Assembly: GCF_001612665.1 (NCBI RefSeq)
Contig: NZ_BDAX01000006.1
Coordinates: 202,316 to 266,315 of the forward strand
Length of the DNA stretch: 64,000 bases
Origin: Nocardia alba NBRC 108234
GTDB lineage: Bacteria > Actinomycetota > Actinomycetes > Mycobacteriales > Mycobacteriaceae
Reading direction: 5' to 3'
Made by a program: the position numbers and the translations under genes. The notes beneath the pieces are model-generated. The model was given only the letters and a program-made list of their open reading frames with translations, made no database searches and was not told the origin of the DNA. Below, in pieces: positions 26,412 through 35,148 of this stretch (positions are counted from its first letter, which is position 1; every line of letters starts with the position of its first letter).

Positions 26412-27602
26412 TCAGAGGCCGACGTAGCTTTCCGCGAAATGGTGCCGATGGTGGGCCGAGGTGGTGAGGCTGTGCAGCCGGGCCCGGCGCAGCACACGCT
26501 GGTACTCGGCTTCCGGATCGTTCGGTGCGGGCGGATGCAGGAGCTCGATCATCCAGTGCGAGAACTCCTGGGCCTGCCGGATCAGCGGCAGACAGCGCTG
26601 CGAGTAATGTCGCAGCTCGGTCTCGTCCCCGGTGTGTACGGCGGCCCCGAGCGCGGGCGCGAGGATGCCCGCTTCCACGATCGCGAGATTCGCGCCCTTG
26701 GCCGCGGACGGGCTGATCGAGGTGGCGGCGTCCCCCACCAGGAACAGGCGGCCGTACTGGATCGGGTCCAGGATCTCCGAGCGCAGCCGGACCAGGCTGC
26801 GCTCGATGATCGGCCCGCGCGGCGGTGCGCCGTAGCGCTCGGCCTGCAAACGCTCGTCCAGTTCGTGCCAGATCCGCTGCTCGTCCCAGTCCCGCACATC
26901 GATGCCGGGGTCGCACTGCAGGTAGTAGCGGGTGATGTCGGGGCTACGCGGCATCTGCCCGGCGAATCCGGCGGCGTGCACACCATAGATGACGCTGTCC
27001 GAGGTCGACGGCGCGCGGGCGAGCAGGGCCAGCCAGGTGATCGCGTGGTCGCGCACCGCGGGTGCGACCGGCAGGGCCGTCCGGGCGATGCCGCGAGCGC
27101 CGTCGCAGCCCGCGATATAGCGGGCCGAGCATCGCTGTTCGCGGCCGTCGGCGGCGCGCAGCCGCGCCCACGGTCGCGCACTGTCCAGATCACCGACGGC
27201 CAGCACCGTGGTGTCGAACAGGATCTGCCCGCCGCGGCGCTCCAACTCGGCGATCAGGTCGGTCACCAGCAACTGCTGCGGGTAGACAGTGTGCACGCCG
27301 CCGCTACCCAGTTCGCGATAGCACAGGTCCAACCGGCCTGCCGCACTGCGGAATTCGCAGCGATCGTGCTCGCGACCCACTCGCGCGAGCCCCTGGTCGA
27401 GACCGTGCTCGCGCAACAGGGCCACACTGCGCGGGCTCAGAAACCCGGCCCTGGCCCGCTGCTGGACGTGCTCCCGGCCGCGCCGTTCCACGACCACGCA
27501 TTCGACGCCCGCGGCGCACAGCAGATTGGCCAGGACCAAGCCAGCGGGACCTGCCCCGAGCACGAGTACCGCACTGTCGGAAATGTCTGCTGGCTCAGGC
27601 AC
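26412..27602 (-). CDS. FAD-dependent aromatic monooxygenase, 4-hydroxybenzoate 3-monooxygenase-like
   Basis: Class A flavoprotein monooxygenase of 396 residues. Motifs: GAGPAGLVLANLL (FAD dinucleotide fold), RARAGFLSPRS near residue 50, CDGARGIAR (DG motif), and GDAATSISPSAAKGANLA (second FAD motif). The overall pattern is that of p-hydroxybenzoate hydroxylase (PobA) and PHBH-type N-oxygenases. The substrate is probably an aromatic acid or phenol, using NAD(P)H and oxygen. The start is GTG with a weak ribosome-binding site. It forms an operon with the methyltransferase downstream, and both sit between the 59-bp repeats. Confidence 0.85.
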   Translation of the reverse strand: MPEPADISDSAVLVLGAGPAGLVLANLLCAAGVECVVVERRGREHVQQRARAGFLSPRSVALLREHGLDQGLARVGREHDRCEFRSAAGRLDLCYRELGSGGVHTVYPQQLLVTDLIAELERRGGQILFDTTVLAVGDLDSARPWARLRAADGREQRCSARYIAGCDGARGIARTALPVAPAVRDHAITWLALLARAPSTSDSVIYGVHAAGFAGQMPRSPDITRYYLQCDPGIDVRDWDEQRIWHELDERLQAERYGAPPRGPIIERSLVRLRSEILDPIQYGRLFLVGDAATSISPSAAKGANLAIVEAGILAPALGAAVHTGDETELRHYSQRCLPLIRQAQEFSHWMIELLHPPAPNDPEAEYQRVLRRARLHSLTTSAHHRHHFAESYVGL

Positions 27603-27724
27603 GGGCTCAACTTAGAGGACCCGGCACCTACTTCCGTGCAACATTGAATCGGTGCGTTTCCTCGACCCGCGCCTTGTCTCTTGTGCGACCGGTTTTCAGT
27701 TGGCCATCGCACTCATCAGCAGAC

Positions 27725-27783
27725 TCTCGCTCAGCGCACCACGTCGTAGACCAGTTTGGCGACACCGTTGGAATAGGTCGCCG
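27725..27783 (-). repeat. 59-bp repeat, intact-gene copy (3' end of DHFR-family gene)
   Basis: Partner of 24641-24699, 54 of 59 bases identical, same orientation, about 3.08 kb apart. It includes the last codons and stop of the 27731 gene. Confidence 0.85.
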
Positions 27784-28306
27784 AATCACGCAGTCGCAAT
27801 TGCTGTGCGGGTCGGTCGGCGCGGCCGAACAGGCTCTTGCCCGCGCCGAGCAGCACCGGGAACACGAGCAGGTTGTATCGGTCGATCAGGTCCGCATCCG
27901 AAAGGTGCTGTGCCAGTTCGGCGCTGCCGTGGATGTAGATGGGGCCGCCGTCGGTCTGCTTGAGCTTCTCGATATCCGCGGTCGAGCGCAGGATGGTGAT
28001 CTCGCCCCAGCCCTCGATCAGCGCATCGTCGGTGAGGGACGAGGAGACAACATATTTGGGCAGTTCCTTGTACGCGGCGTGATCCTCGGAATCGCGCCAG
28101 ATCGGGGCGAACGCCTCGTAGCTGCGGCGGCCGAACATCAGCGCGGTGGTGTCGGCGAGTTCCTCGCCCTTGAGCGAGAACGCCTCCGGCACGAACTCGG
28201 TCTCCATCACCCACCCGCCACTGCGATGCCCCTCGACCTTCCCACCGGGCGAGTCCACCACACCGTCGAGCGACATGAACCCCGTGTAGACCAGTTCGCG
28301 TGCCAT
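27731..28306 (-). CDS. Dihydrofolate reductase family protein (RibD C-terminal domain)
   Basis: Protein of 191 residues with the DHFR/RibD-C fold: LVYTGFMSLDGVV at the start, LMFGRRSYEAFAPIW, KYVVSSSLTDD, and GGPIYIHGSAELAQHL with the NADPH-binding glycine region. Such stand-alone proteins are NADPH-dependent reductases of unknown substrate. The ATG at 28306 has AGGAGG six bases upstream. A second, partial copy of its 3' end lies at 24641. Confidence 0.88.
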   Translation of the reverse strand: MARELVYTGFMSLDGVVDSPGGKVEGHRSGGWVMETEFVPEAFSLKGEELADTTALMFGRRSYEAFAPIWRDSEDHAAYKELPKYVVSSSLTDDALIEGWGEITILRSTADIEKLKQTDGGPIYIHGSAELAQHLSDADLIDRYNLLVFPVLLGAGKSLFGRADRPAQQLRLRDSATYSNGVAKLVYDVVR

Positions 28307-28479
28307 CACAATCCTCCTGAATACGAGCGTCGGTAGCTGCGTGCGAGCAGCCTAGGGAACACTCGCCGGACTGTATCGGAGGAAACCGACACAGATTCGA
28401 GACGAAGGCATCGGCGTAGTAACTACCACGCGATCGTCGCAGGAAGCGGTGGGCGCGGAGCGAGTCCGGCAGCGCCGTA

Positions 28480-28647
28480 TCAGCGCTGGCGCCAGCTCAG
28501 GGGGCCTGGAAGGTCGACGCTGTTCTTGCGGGTGCGGGAATTCCAGGACCAGGGGCCGATTTTGATGCCCCAGGACGACAGGCCCGACTGGGTGAAGTTG
28601 AACTTCAGCGGACCGAAGGACTTGCGCTGGCGGAACTTGATGGGCAT
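28480..28647 (-). CDS. DUF4236-type small protein
   Basis: Short gene of 55 codons with GGGAGG six bases before the ATG at 28647. The product begins MPIKFRQRKSFGPLKFNFTQ and continues SGLSSWGIKIGPWSWN. The pattern of a basic start, N-F-(T/S)-x-SG, then (S/G)xGIKIGP is the DUF4236 signature as I recall it. It is basic, Trp/Gly-rich, with no membrane segment, and of unknown function. Neighbours on both sides are unrelated single genes. Confidence 0.75.
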   Translation of the reverse strand: MPIKFRQRKSFGPLKFNFTQSGLSSWGIKIGPWSWNSRTRKNSVDLPGPLSWRQR

Positions 28648-28735
28648 GGCGACCTCCCTGAATCACCACCAGGATAGCCGATACGTTTATATCCCACCGG
28701 TTTCCGCAGGTCGGCGGTAGCCATCGCAGGCTCGA

Positions 28736-29173
28736 CTATTCGGTCGCGCGGCGCTCGGATCGGGTGCGGGCCCGGTCGTGGGCTTCGCGCAGCAACGCGC
28801 GGACCGTCGACTCGGTCGCGGTCGCCGGATTGATCACCGCGAGCCAGTTGGCGGCGGCGTAGACGGGATGGGCGACGACAGTGTCCTCGATACTCGCGTC
28901 GGTCGGGGCCGCCGCGTCGGCGAAGGTCGTCTTGCTCACGGCGATATTGACGCGGAAACTGCCGGGGCGGTTCAGGTCGGAGGTCTCGTCGCCGGGGTAG
29001 TCCTTGGTCACGATGGTGGCGAAGGGCTGACCGGCGGGGACCACGCCGTTGGGGGCGTAGTAGAAGAAGGAGTCGCCCCAGCTGATCTCGGGAGCTTCAC
29101 TTCCCTCGGTCGGTCGCAGCACCAGCACTCCGCCGAGGCCGGTCACATACTCGGTGATTTCCTCGATCGTCAT
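28736..29173 (-). CDS. DUF6194 family protein
   Basis: Cytosolic protein of 145 residues. Motifs PEISWGDSFFYYAPNG, FATIVTKDYPGDE, RPGSFRVNIAV and AHPVYAAANWLAVINP match, from memory, the DUF6194 family common in actinobacteria, which resembles MmcQ/YjbR-like folds. No catalytic residues are known. It stands alone between the DUF4236 gene and an XRE regulator transcribed in the same direction. Confidence 0.75.
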   Translation of the reverse strand: MTIEEITEYVTGLGGVLVLRPTEGSEAPEISWGDSFFYYAPNGVVPAGQPFATIVTKDYPGDETSDLNRPGSFRVNIAVSKTTFADAAAPTDASIEDTVVAHPVYAAANWLAVINPATATESTVRALLREAHDRARTRSERRATE

Positions 29174-29222
29174 CGTTCGAGCGTCTCATTCGAGGACCGA
29201 ACACTTCAACCGAGCTGAGCCG

Positions 29223-30047
29223 TCAGCGAACGCCGACCAGTTCCCGCGCACCCAACGTGGCCACGGCTTCGCGGGCCGCCGAATCCGGGGCCACCGTGTA
29301 CACCACGAGCAGCTGGTCCGCGTCGCCCGGCAAAGCCAATGTCTCGTAGGCGAATTCGATCCGGCCCACCACCGGGTGCTGGATCAGCCGGTGACCGTGC
29401 GCAGTGTCCGCCGTGGTGTAGATCGTCCAGATTCGGTGGAACACCGGGTTGGCGGCGGTGAGTTCGTCGATGAGCGAGGTCAGTCGGCGATCGCGCGGGC
29501 AGCGGGCCACCTGGCGGCGCAGGTACGCGGCGGTCTCCGCGGCGACAGGTTCCCAGTCGGGATAGAAGACGCCCGCCTCGGGGTTCGACACCGTGAACCT
29601 GGCCAGATTGCGTTCGGGTTCGGTGACCGCCTCGAATCCGAACACCTTGTCGCCCATGCCGTTCCACGCGAGCACTTCCATGTGGCGCCCGAGCACGAAC
29701 GCGGGCGTGCTGATCGAGTCGAGCAGCAGCCGGGTGCCGGAGCGAACCAGCGGGGCGTAGTTGTAGTCGGGGTCGGCGGGACGGACCAGCGTGTAGAAGT
29801 GGTCGCGCTCGGCGGCATCCAGACGTAGCGCGCGGGCAACCGCGTCGAGCACCGAATCGGGGAAATCCTGATCTCGCTCCCGCTCCAACCGGGTGTAGTA
29901 ATCCACACTCATTCCGGCCAGCCGCGCCACGTCCTCACGGCGCAATCCGACCATCCTGCGGCGACCGTATTCGCTCAGTCCGACGGCGGCCGGTGAGATG
30001 CGGGCGCGCCGGGTGCGAAGGAATTCGCCGAGAGCGGGTGACGACAT
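29223..30047 (-). CDS. XRE-family regulator with MmyB-like ligand-binding domain
   Basis: Transcription factor of 274 residues. The N-terminal helix-turn-helix spans residues about 5-75 (LGEFLRTRRARISP, GLRREDVARLAGMSVDYYTRLERER). The rest is the MmyB/PAS-like domain of this family, with VLAWNGMGDKVFG and a C-terminal HRLIQHPVVGRIEFAYETL. These proteins usually repress a neighbouring oxidoreductase or transporter gene in response to a small ligand. The frame opens to 30086, but ATG at 30047 gives the normal family start. The divergent neighbour encodes a small secreted protein. Confidence 0.88.
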   Translation of the reverse strand: MSSPALGEFLRTRRARISPAAVGLSEYGRRRMVGLRREDVARLAGMSVDYYTRLERERDQDFPDSVLDAVARALRLDAAERDHFYTLVRPADPDYNYAPLVRSGTRLLLDSISTPAFVLGRHMEVLAWNGMGDKVFGFEAVTEPERNLARFTVSNPEAGVFYPDWEPVAAETAAYLRRQVARCPRDRRLTSLIDELTAANPVFHRIWTIYTTADTAHGHRLIQHPVVGRIEFAYETLALPGDADQLLVVYTVAPDSAAREAVATLGARELVGVR

Positions 30048-30176
30048 GGCAGCCAGCGTAGAAGGTAGCGGCCGATACCCGTGCATCGCACCTTGCGAAG
30101 GAATTCGTTCAGCCGATTAACGAGCTGCGTAGTGGCGGCGAAATACCAGGTACGACACGTTCGAGGGAGGACGTCC

Positions 30177-30641
30177 ATGTTGATCCGATCCACACTCATT
30201 GTGCTGTCCGGGGCCGCGCTCGTCGCCGGTTCCCTGGCCACGGGACCGGCCGCGGCGCAATCGCGACTCGGCGATTACACGCCGGTCGACCCCGTCGCGT
30301 ACCAGGTTTCCGAACCCGAATACGCGGGCAGCGTCTTCTTCACGACCCCCGACGGACGGCACTGCGCCATCTACTGGAACAACGGCCCGGCCGGGTGTGA
30401 CGCGGTCCCGATCGACGCGCCCGCGGGCACCGATCAGCTCCGGGTCGCAATCCTCGAGGCGGCGCACTTCGTCGACGCCGACCGCCCGATCTTCACCCAC
30501 CCGGGCGCGAAGACGCTGCCCGAAGGGCACCGGATCACCCGGGAGAACACCACCTGCGGCATCGGCTATCAGGGCACGGTGAGCTGCGAGGTCGGCGAGC
30601 ACGGCTTCACTCTGTCGGCCACCTACAGTGTGCTGCGCTGA
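30177..30641 (+). CDS. Small secreted protein of unknown function
   Basis: Protein of 154 residues with a signal peptide (MLIRSTLIVLSGAALVAG, cleavage near GPAAAQ). The mature domain has four Cys (GRHCAIYW, PAGCDAV, TTCGIGY, VSCEVG) that could form two disulfides. The ATG at 30177 follows GAGGGAGG. It resembles the many small exported mycobacterial/nocardial proteins with no assigned function. Confidence 0.75.
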   Translation: MLIRSTLIVLSGAALVAGSLATGPAAAQSRLGDYTPVDPVAYQVSEPEYAGSVFFTTPDGRHCAIYWNNGPAGCDAVPIDAPAGTDQLRVAILEAAHFVDADRPIFTHPGAKTLPEGHRITRENTTCGIGYQGTVSCEVGEHGFTLSATYSVLR

Positions 30642-30709
30642 TTGTGAAGGTGCCCAATGCCGGTGCGAGGGTGCTGTCTGCCGTGGCCGCCGCGTCGTAG
30701 AGTCTAGGT

Positions 30710-31696
30710 ATGCCGGACGCCGAGATGACCGAATTGGTGCAGCGCAGCGTCGAGGAGTCGCTGCTCGGCGGGCCCAGGAAATACACGCGTACCCAGGTGG
30801 CCGAGCAGTCGGGAGTGCCGGAGGGGGAATCGCGGCGGCTGTGGACAGCGATGGGATTTCCGGCCAACGCGGACGACCAGCTCGACTTCACGCAGATGGA
30901 TATCACGGCGGTCACCAACTTTCGGAACATGAAAGTGGTGTACGCGTCCAATATTCGGCAGCAGGCCGCTGCCGCGCGGACGATCGGCCAGGGCATGGCG
31001 CGGCTGGCCGAGTGGCAGGCCGACCTGGTGCTGGCCGAGATCAAGGCGCGCACCGCAGCGGCCGATCCCGCGATTCCGCTGGCGGACAGGGTCAGTGCCG
31101 CGACGGAATCCACCATGGCGAGCATCGAACAGTTGCAGACGTATGTGTGGCGCAGGCACCTGGCGGCCGCGGTCGCCAGGTCGACCGAGACGCTGGGCGA
31201 GGATTCGATGCGGACACTGGCGGTGGGATTCGCCGATATGGTCGGCTTCACCAGACTCACCAGGCACCTGCACCCCGACGAATTGTCCACGCTGCTCGAA
31301 GCTTTCGAATCGACCACCACCTCGGCGATCACCGACAACGGTGGCTGGGTCATCAAGAACGTCGGTGACGAGGTGATGTTCGCCGCCGAGACAGCGACCG
31401 CCGCAGCCCGCATCTCACTGGCCATCCAGGAATCGACCATGCTCGTCGGCGGCACGCCGGAACTGCGCGTGGCGTTCGCCTACGGCGAGGTACTGCAACG
31501 CTTCGGCGACCTCTACGGCTCGGTGGTCAATATCGCCGCCCGCCTCACCGGCGTCGCCCGACCGGGCAACATCCTCATCGACGACGCCGCCGCCTCGGCA
31601 CTCGACGACAGCCCCGAGTTCGCCATCCGCCACTTGCGCAGCGTTCGCGTTCGCGGTTTCAACCGCCTGCGCCCCCACCGCCTACGGCAGGCATGA
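30710..31696 (+). CDS. Class III adenylate/guanylate cyclase
   Basis: Protein of 328 residues. Residues about 1-155 form a helical regulatory region beginning with an HTH-like stretch (KYTRTQVAEQSGVPEGESRR). The cyclase homology domain follows: GFADMVGFTRLTR with the first metal Asp, GGWVIKNVGDEVMF with a Lys and the second metal Asp, and YGSVVNIAARL with the Asn/Arg that stabilise the transition state. All catalytic elements appear intact, so it should make a cyclic nucleotide, most likely cAMP. The architecture recalls mycobacterial autoregulated cyclases such as Rv1264. A possible cyclic-nucleotide phosphodiesterase is encoded 1.7 kb downstream. Confidence 0.85.
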   Translation: MPDAEMTELVQRSVEESLLGGPRKYTRTQVAEQSGVPEGESRRLWTAMGFPANADDQLDFTQMDITAVTNFRNMKVVYASNIRQQAAAARTIGQGMARLAEWQADLVLAEIKARTAAADPAIPLADRVSAATESTMASIEQLQTYVWRRHLAAAVARSTETLGEDSMRTLAVGFADMVGFTRLTRHLHPDELSTLLEAFESTTTSAITDNGGWVIKNVGDEVMFAAETATAAARISLAIQESTMLVGGTPELRVAFAYGEVLQRFGDLYGSVVNIAARLTGVARPGNILIDDAAASALDDSPEFAIRHLRSVRVRGFNRLRPHRLRQA

Positions 31697-31772
31697 TCGC
31701 GGTAGGGGGCCCGACTCCGCCCGCTGACCAGTCTTCGAGCGGGGTCACCACACCATTGCCTAGGGTGTCGTA

Positions 31773-32540
31773 GTGGACTTGGATTGGCGCGGCGTGCGCG
31801 AGGACTACACGGTGTTCGCCGATGACGCGGTGCTCGCGTTGAACAAGCCATCGGGGATCTCGGTGACCGGGGAGCGACACGACACCGATCTGGTGGAGTT
31901 GGCGCGGGTCGCGGGGACGCAGCTGTATCCGGTGCACCGAATCGACAAGGTGACCTCGGGACTGGTGCTGCTGGCGACCGACCTGGCCGCGCACGGGCCG
32001 CTGACCAGGCAGTTCAACAATCAGACCGCGCGTAAGGCGTATCTGGCGATCGTGGCGGGCGCCGGTCTGCCCGATCACGGGGAGCTCGATCTGCCGTTGA
32101 GCGTGGGGCGCAAGAATCGGGTGCGGATCGCGGCGCCACGCGAGGCGATCCAGCGCGAGGCCGACCGGTGGTTCGTCGACGAGGCGGATCTGCTGCCCGC
32201 GAAGAACTATCCGTCACAGACCTTGTTCAGCACGGTCGCCCGGCGCGGCGAGCACGCGCTGCTCGCCCTACGGCCGGTGACCGGGCGTCGCCATCAGATT
32301 CGCGTGCAGCTGGCCTGGATCGGCCACCCCATCCTCGGTGACCCGCTGTTCGACCGCACCGCCGCGCTGCCCCGCACCCACCTGCACTCGTGGAAACTCG
32401 GCCTCGCCGCCGACTGGCTGACGCCACCGGTCCTCGACCTCGAGGCCACTCCCGGCCCGGACTTCTGGGAGCCGGTGACGTGCGACCCCGACGAGGCCGC
32501 ACGACTACTCGACACCGCGCGCCGGCTCGTCGTGAGCTGA
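31773..32540 (+). CDS. RluA-family RNA pseudouridine synthase
   Basis: Protein of 255 residues that isomerises uridine in rRNA or tRNA. Catalytic Asp is in HRIDKVTSGL (near residue 57); other motifs are ALNKPSGISV at the start, ARKAYLAIVAG, and GRRHQIRVQLAWIGHPILGD. No S4 domain is present. The GTG start lies six bases after TAGGGT (31761-31766), the arrangement of a leaderless transcript. Confidence 0.9.
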   Translation: MDLDWRGVREDYTVFADDAVLALNKPSGISVTGERHDTDLVELARVAGTQLYPVHRIDKVTSGLVLLATDLAAHGPLTRQFNNQTARKAYLAIVAGAGLPDHGELDLPLSVGRKNRVRIAAPREAIQREADRWFVDEADLLPAKNYPSQTLFSTVARRGEHALLALRPVTGRRHQIRVQLAWIGHPILGDPLFDRTAALPRTHLHSWKLGLAADWLTPPVLDLEATPGPDFWEPVTCDPDEAARLLDTARRLVVS

Positions 32541-32563
32541 CTTCGATCGGCGACGACCGGGAG

Positions 32564-33112
32564 CTACTGCACGAGTCGCCAGTCGCTGTCACCCGCGTTG
32601 CGGGCGGTCACCTCGATCGTCCCCGAGTCGCCGTTCGTGTCGAGCGCCGTACAGGTGAAGGTGCTGCCGACCTCGACGATCTTCAGACCCTGCCCGCAGT
32701 TCACCGTCACCGGAAAGCCCACCTGGCTCGCGACATCGGTGGTGAGTCCGTTCGCGGTCGCGGCGAGGTCGAACACGACATCGCGGGTCGTGAACTTCAC
32801 CGCGCCCTCGTCGTTTTCGACCGTCACGTCGACACGCACGTCGTTGTCGGCGAGGTCGGCGATGCAGACGAAGGTGTCGCCGGCCTTCGGATCGTCGGCC
32901 AGCCGTGGGCATTTGACCGAGGAGACCTTGCGCGACATCGACGCGTAGGCGTTGTCGAGCTCAGTGGTGATGTTCTTCTCCAGCGCCCCGTAGTCGGGGC
33001 CGCCGATCGAGATCGACGCATTGCACCCGAACAGGGCGAGCGTCACCGGAATCGACAAGGCACCCAGTACAACCCGGGTGCGGGGACGATGCACAGCATC
33101 AGTGTTGGCCAC
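32564..33112 (-). CDS. DUF4333 lipoprotein with two repeats
   Basis: Exported lipoprotein of 182 residues: lipobox LALFGC near residue 30, then two DUF4333-like units, each with a Cys pair (VKCP..FVC and VNCG..FTC) and a beta-rich tail. Function is unknown; the family is common in mycobacteria and relatives. The frame is open to a TTG at 33130, but the GTG at 33112 lies seven bases after TAACTT on the minus strand, so a leaderless start there is preferred. Confidence 0.75.
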   Translation of the reverse strand: MANTDAVHRPRTRVVLGALSIPVTLALFGCNASISIGGPDYGALEKNITTELDNAYASMSRKVSSVKCPRLADDPKAGDTFVCIADLADNDVRVDVTVENDEGAVKFTTRDVVFDLAATANGLTTDVASQVGFPVTVNCGQGLKIVEVGSTFTCTALDTNGDSGTIEVTARNAGDSDWRLVQ

Positions 33113-33375
33113 ATAGATCAAGTTACGCAAGATCGCGTCGCGAACCTACCGGAATGCGCACACAAGTTTCCACCAGCACATCGGTTCGCGCAGCACGGCG
33201 GAACCGACGGATCCGCCAGCGTGAAAAGTGACACAGACCACTGAATAGGTTTTCGCTGGTGGTACGGCTCATGAAGACGAGAAAAGCCAGGTCATCTAGC
33301 CTGGAGGGGTGCCGATGACCCATACCGGCGCACTCTGACGCAACGGAGCGATCCCGGAGAAGAAAGCGACTGCCG

Positions 33376-34167
33376 ATGATCCTGGCGGCCCAACTCAGCG
33401 ACACCCACTTCGACCTCAGCGCACGCAACACCGAACGGGTGGAGGCGGTGATGGGCTATCTGGCGGACCTGCCGCACCGGCCCGACGTCATCCTCGTGAC
33501 CGGCGACATCACCGATTCCGGTACGCCGGAGCAGTACGCCCAGGCCCGCCAGGCCCTGCTCGGCGGCGGCAGCAGCGACATCCCCGTGTACCTGCTGCCC
33601 GGCAACCACGACGACCGCGCGAACTTCCGGACCGGGCTGCTGGGCGAGCCGGCCGCGACGACGCCTGTCAACAGCGTGTACCGCGTCGGCGCGCTCACCG
33701 TCATCATGCTCGACTCGAGCATCCCGGGTGAGCCCGCGGGCCTGCTGGGCGAGGACACCTTCGACTGGCTGCGCGCGACGCTCGCCGAAGCTGGCGACGG
33801 ACCCGTCCTGATCGCTCTGCATCATCCGCCCAAGCGCGTCCACAGTCCCGTGGTCGATGTCATCGCACTCACCGATCCCAGCCGATTGGCCGCCGTCGTG
33901 GCGGGCGATCCACGCATCGTCGGCATCCTCACCGGCCACGCCCACGCCGCCATCGCGACGACCTTCGCGGGCAAACCGATGATCACCTGCCCCAGTACCG
34001 CCTCCGTCCTCGGCGGTGAATGGGAGCTGACCTTGCCACACCGCGTCATGGACTACGCGCCCGATCCGGCGATCGCACTGCACATCATCGACGAGAACTT
34101 CGGTCTCACAACATATTTCCGAACGGTCGCGATGGGCGGCTGGCTCTCGGAGCCCCCACCCGCCTGA
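33376..34167 (+). CDS. Metallophosphoesterase, CpdA/Rv0805-like class III phosphodiesterase
   Basis: Protein of 263 residues with every metal-binding block of the calcineurin-like fold: SDTHF, GDITD, GNHDDR, HHPP and GHAH. Length and motif spacing match class III cyclic-nucleotide phosphodiesterases such as CpdA and Rv0805. It may hydrolyse cAMP made by the class III cyclase encoded upstream, but many homologues accept other phosphodiesters. The preceding 263 bp (33113-33375) contain no gene. Confidence 0.87.
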   Translation: MILAAQLSDTHFDLSARNTERVEAVMGYLADLPHRPDVILVTGDITDSGTPEQYAQARQALLGGGSSDIPVYLLPGNHDDRANFRTGLLGEPAATTPVNSVYRVGALTVIMLDSSIPGEPAGLLGEDTFDWLRATLAEAGDGPVLIALHHPPKRVHSPVVDVIALTDPSRLAAVVAGDPRIVGILTGHAHAAIATTFAGKPMITCPSTASVLGGEWELTLPHRVMDYAPDPAIALHIIDENFGLTTYFRTVAMGGWLSEPPPA

Positions 34168-34179
34168 CCACGGTGTCGG

Positions 34180-35064
34180 CTAGCTCGCGGCTGCCCGGAG
34201 CAACTCCATCGTCCGGGTGACGACCGGGTTGCGGGACTCGGAGTCCTTGATGTGCGCGCAGATCGTGCGCTGCGGCGTCGGGTTGGCCAGCGCGAGCGCA
34301 CGAGAACCGGGCGGGAGTTCCGTGGCGCCCAGGCGCGGGATGACGGTGATGCCGATACCGCGCGCCACGAATCGCAGCGCCGACGGGAAGTCGGTCGTCT
34401 CCACCACGAAGCGGGGAGTGAAACCCGCTGCGGCGCAGGCGTTCAGCATCGCCTGTCGACAGGGGCCGTGACTGGTGTCGCTGTCGATCCAGCGGTATCG
34501 CTCGAGTTCGGCGACGTCGACGGTGGTGCGTGCCGCGAGTTCGTGGTCGGCGGGGACCACGGCCACATAAGGCTCGGTCATCAGGTCGTGATGGGTGTAG
34601 CCGACGACCTGCGCCGGCTTGTCCAAGCGCACCGTGAGCGCGATATCGGGTCGGTTGTCCGAGGCCGCGGCCAGCTCGTCGACGATGCGAAGGCGAATCC
34701 TGGTGTCGGGGAATTCATTTGTGAGGGTGGCGACCACATCGGGCATCCAGTTGGTGCCCGCCGAGCTGAACGAGTTGATCGTGATCCGGGTGGCCTTGCC
34801 CGCGCGCAGGTCCGACACCGTCGACCCGAGCGCGGTCAGTTCGTCGAGCACCTTGGCGGCCTCCGCCGCGATCACCCGTCCCGCCGGGGTCGGCACCACG
34901 CCGCGACCCACCCGTTCCAGCAGTCGCAAGCCGGTCTCACGCTGGAGCGCGGTGAGGTGCTGGGAGATCGCCGACGGCGAGTAGCCCAGCGTCGACGCCG
35001 CGGCGGCCACCGAACCGGTGGCGACCACGGATCGGAAGATCATCAAGCGATGGGTGTCGATCAT
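34180..35064 (-). CDS. LysR-family transcriptional regulator
   Basis: Regulator of 294 residues. The winged helix-turn-helix is at residues 1-60 (HRLMIFRSVVATGSVAAAASTLGYSPSAISQHLTALQ), followed by the periplasmic-binding-like effector domain. Divergently transcribed from an EamA-type exporter gene across 84 bp that contain a dyad, so it probably controls that exporter in response to a metabolite. Confidence 0.92.
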   Translation of the reverse strand: MIDTHRLMIFRSVVATGSVAAAASTLGYSPSAISQHLTALQRETGLRLLERVGRGVVPTPAGRVIAAEAAKVLDELTALGSTVSDLRAGKATRITINSFSSAGTNWMPDVVATLTNEFPDTRIRLRIVDELAAASDNRPDIALTVRLDKPAQVVGYTHHDLMTEPYVAVVPADHELAARTTVDVAELERYRWIDSDTSHGPCRQAMLNACAAAGFTPRFVVETTDFPSALRFVARGIGITVIPRLGATELPPGSRALALANPTPQRTICAHIKDSESRNPVVTRTMELLRAAAS

Positions 35065-35076
35065 GCGGTTTCCTCG

Positions 35077-35093
35077 ATTCAGTTCTACTGAAT
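35077..35093. promoter_or_regulatory. Dyad in the LysR / EamA divergent promoter region
   Basis: ATTCAG-TTCTA-CTGAAT, a perfect 6-bp inverted repeat containing a T-N11-A pattern, as expected for a LysR-type operator. Confidence 0.55.
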
Positions 35094-35148
35094 ATTAGAT
35101 GGCAAATACCCGCTTGTGCTTACCACTTCACCGGTCCACCGTAGAGGC

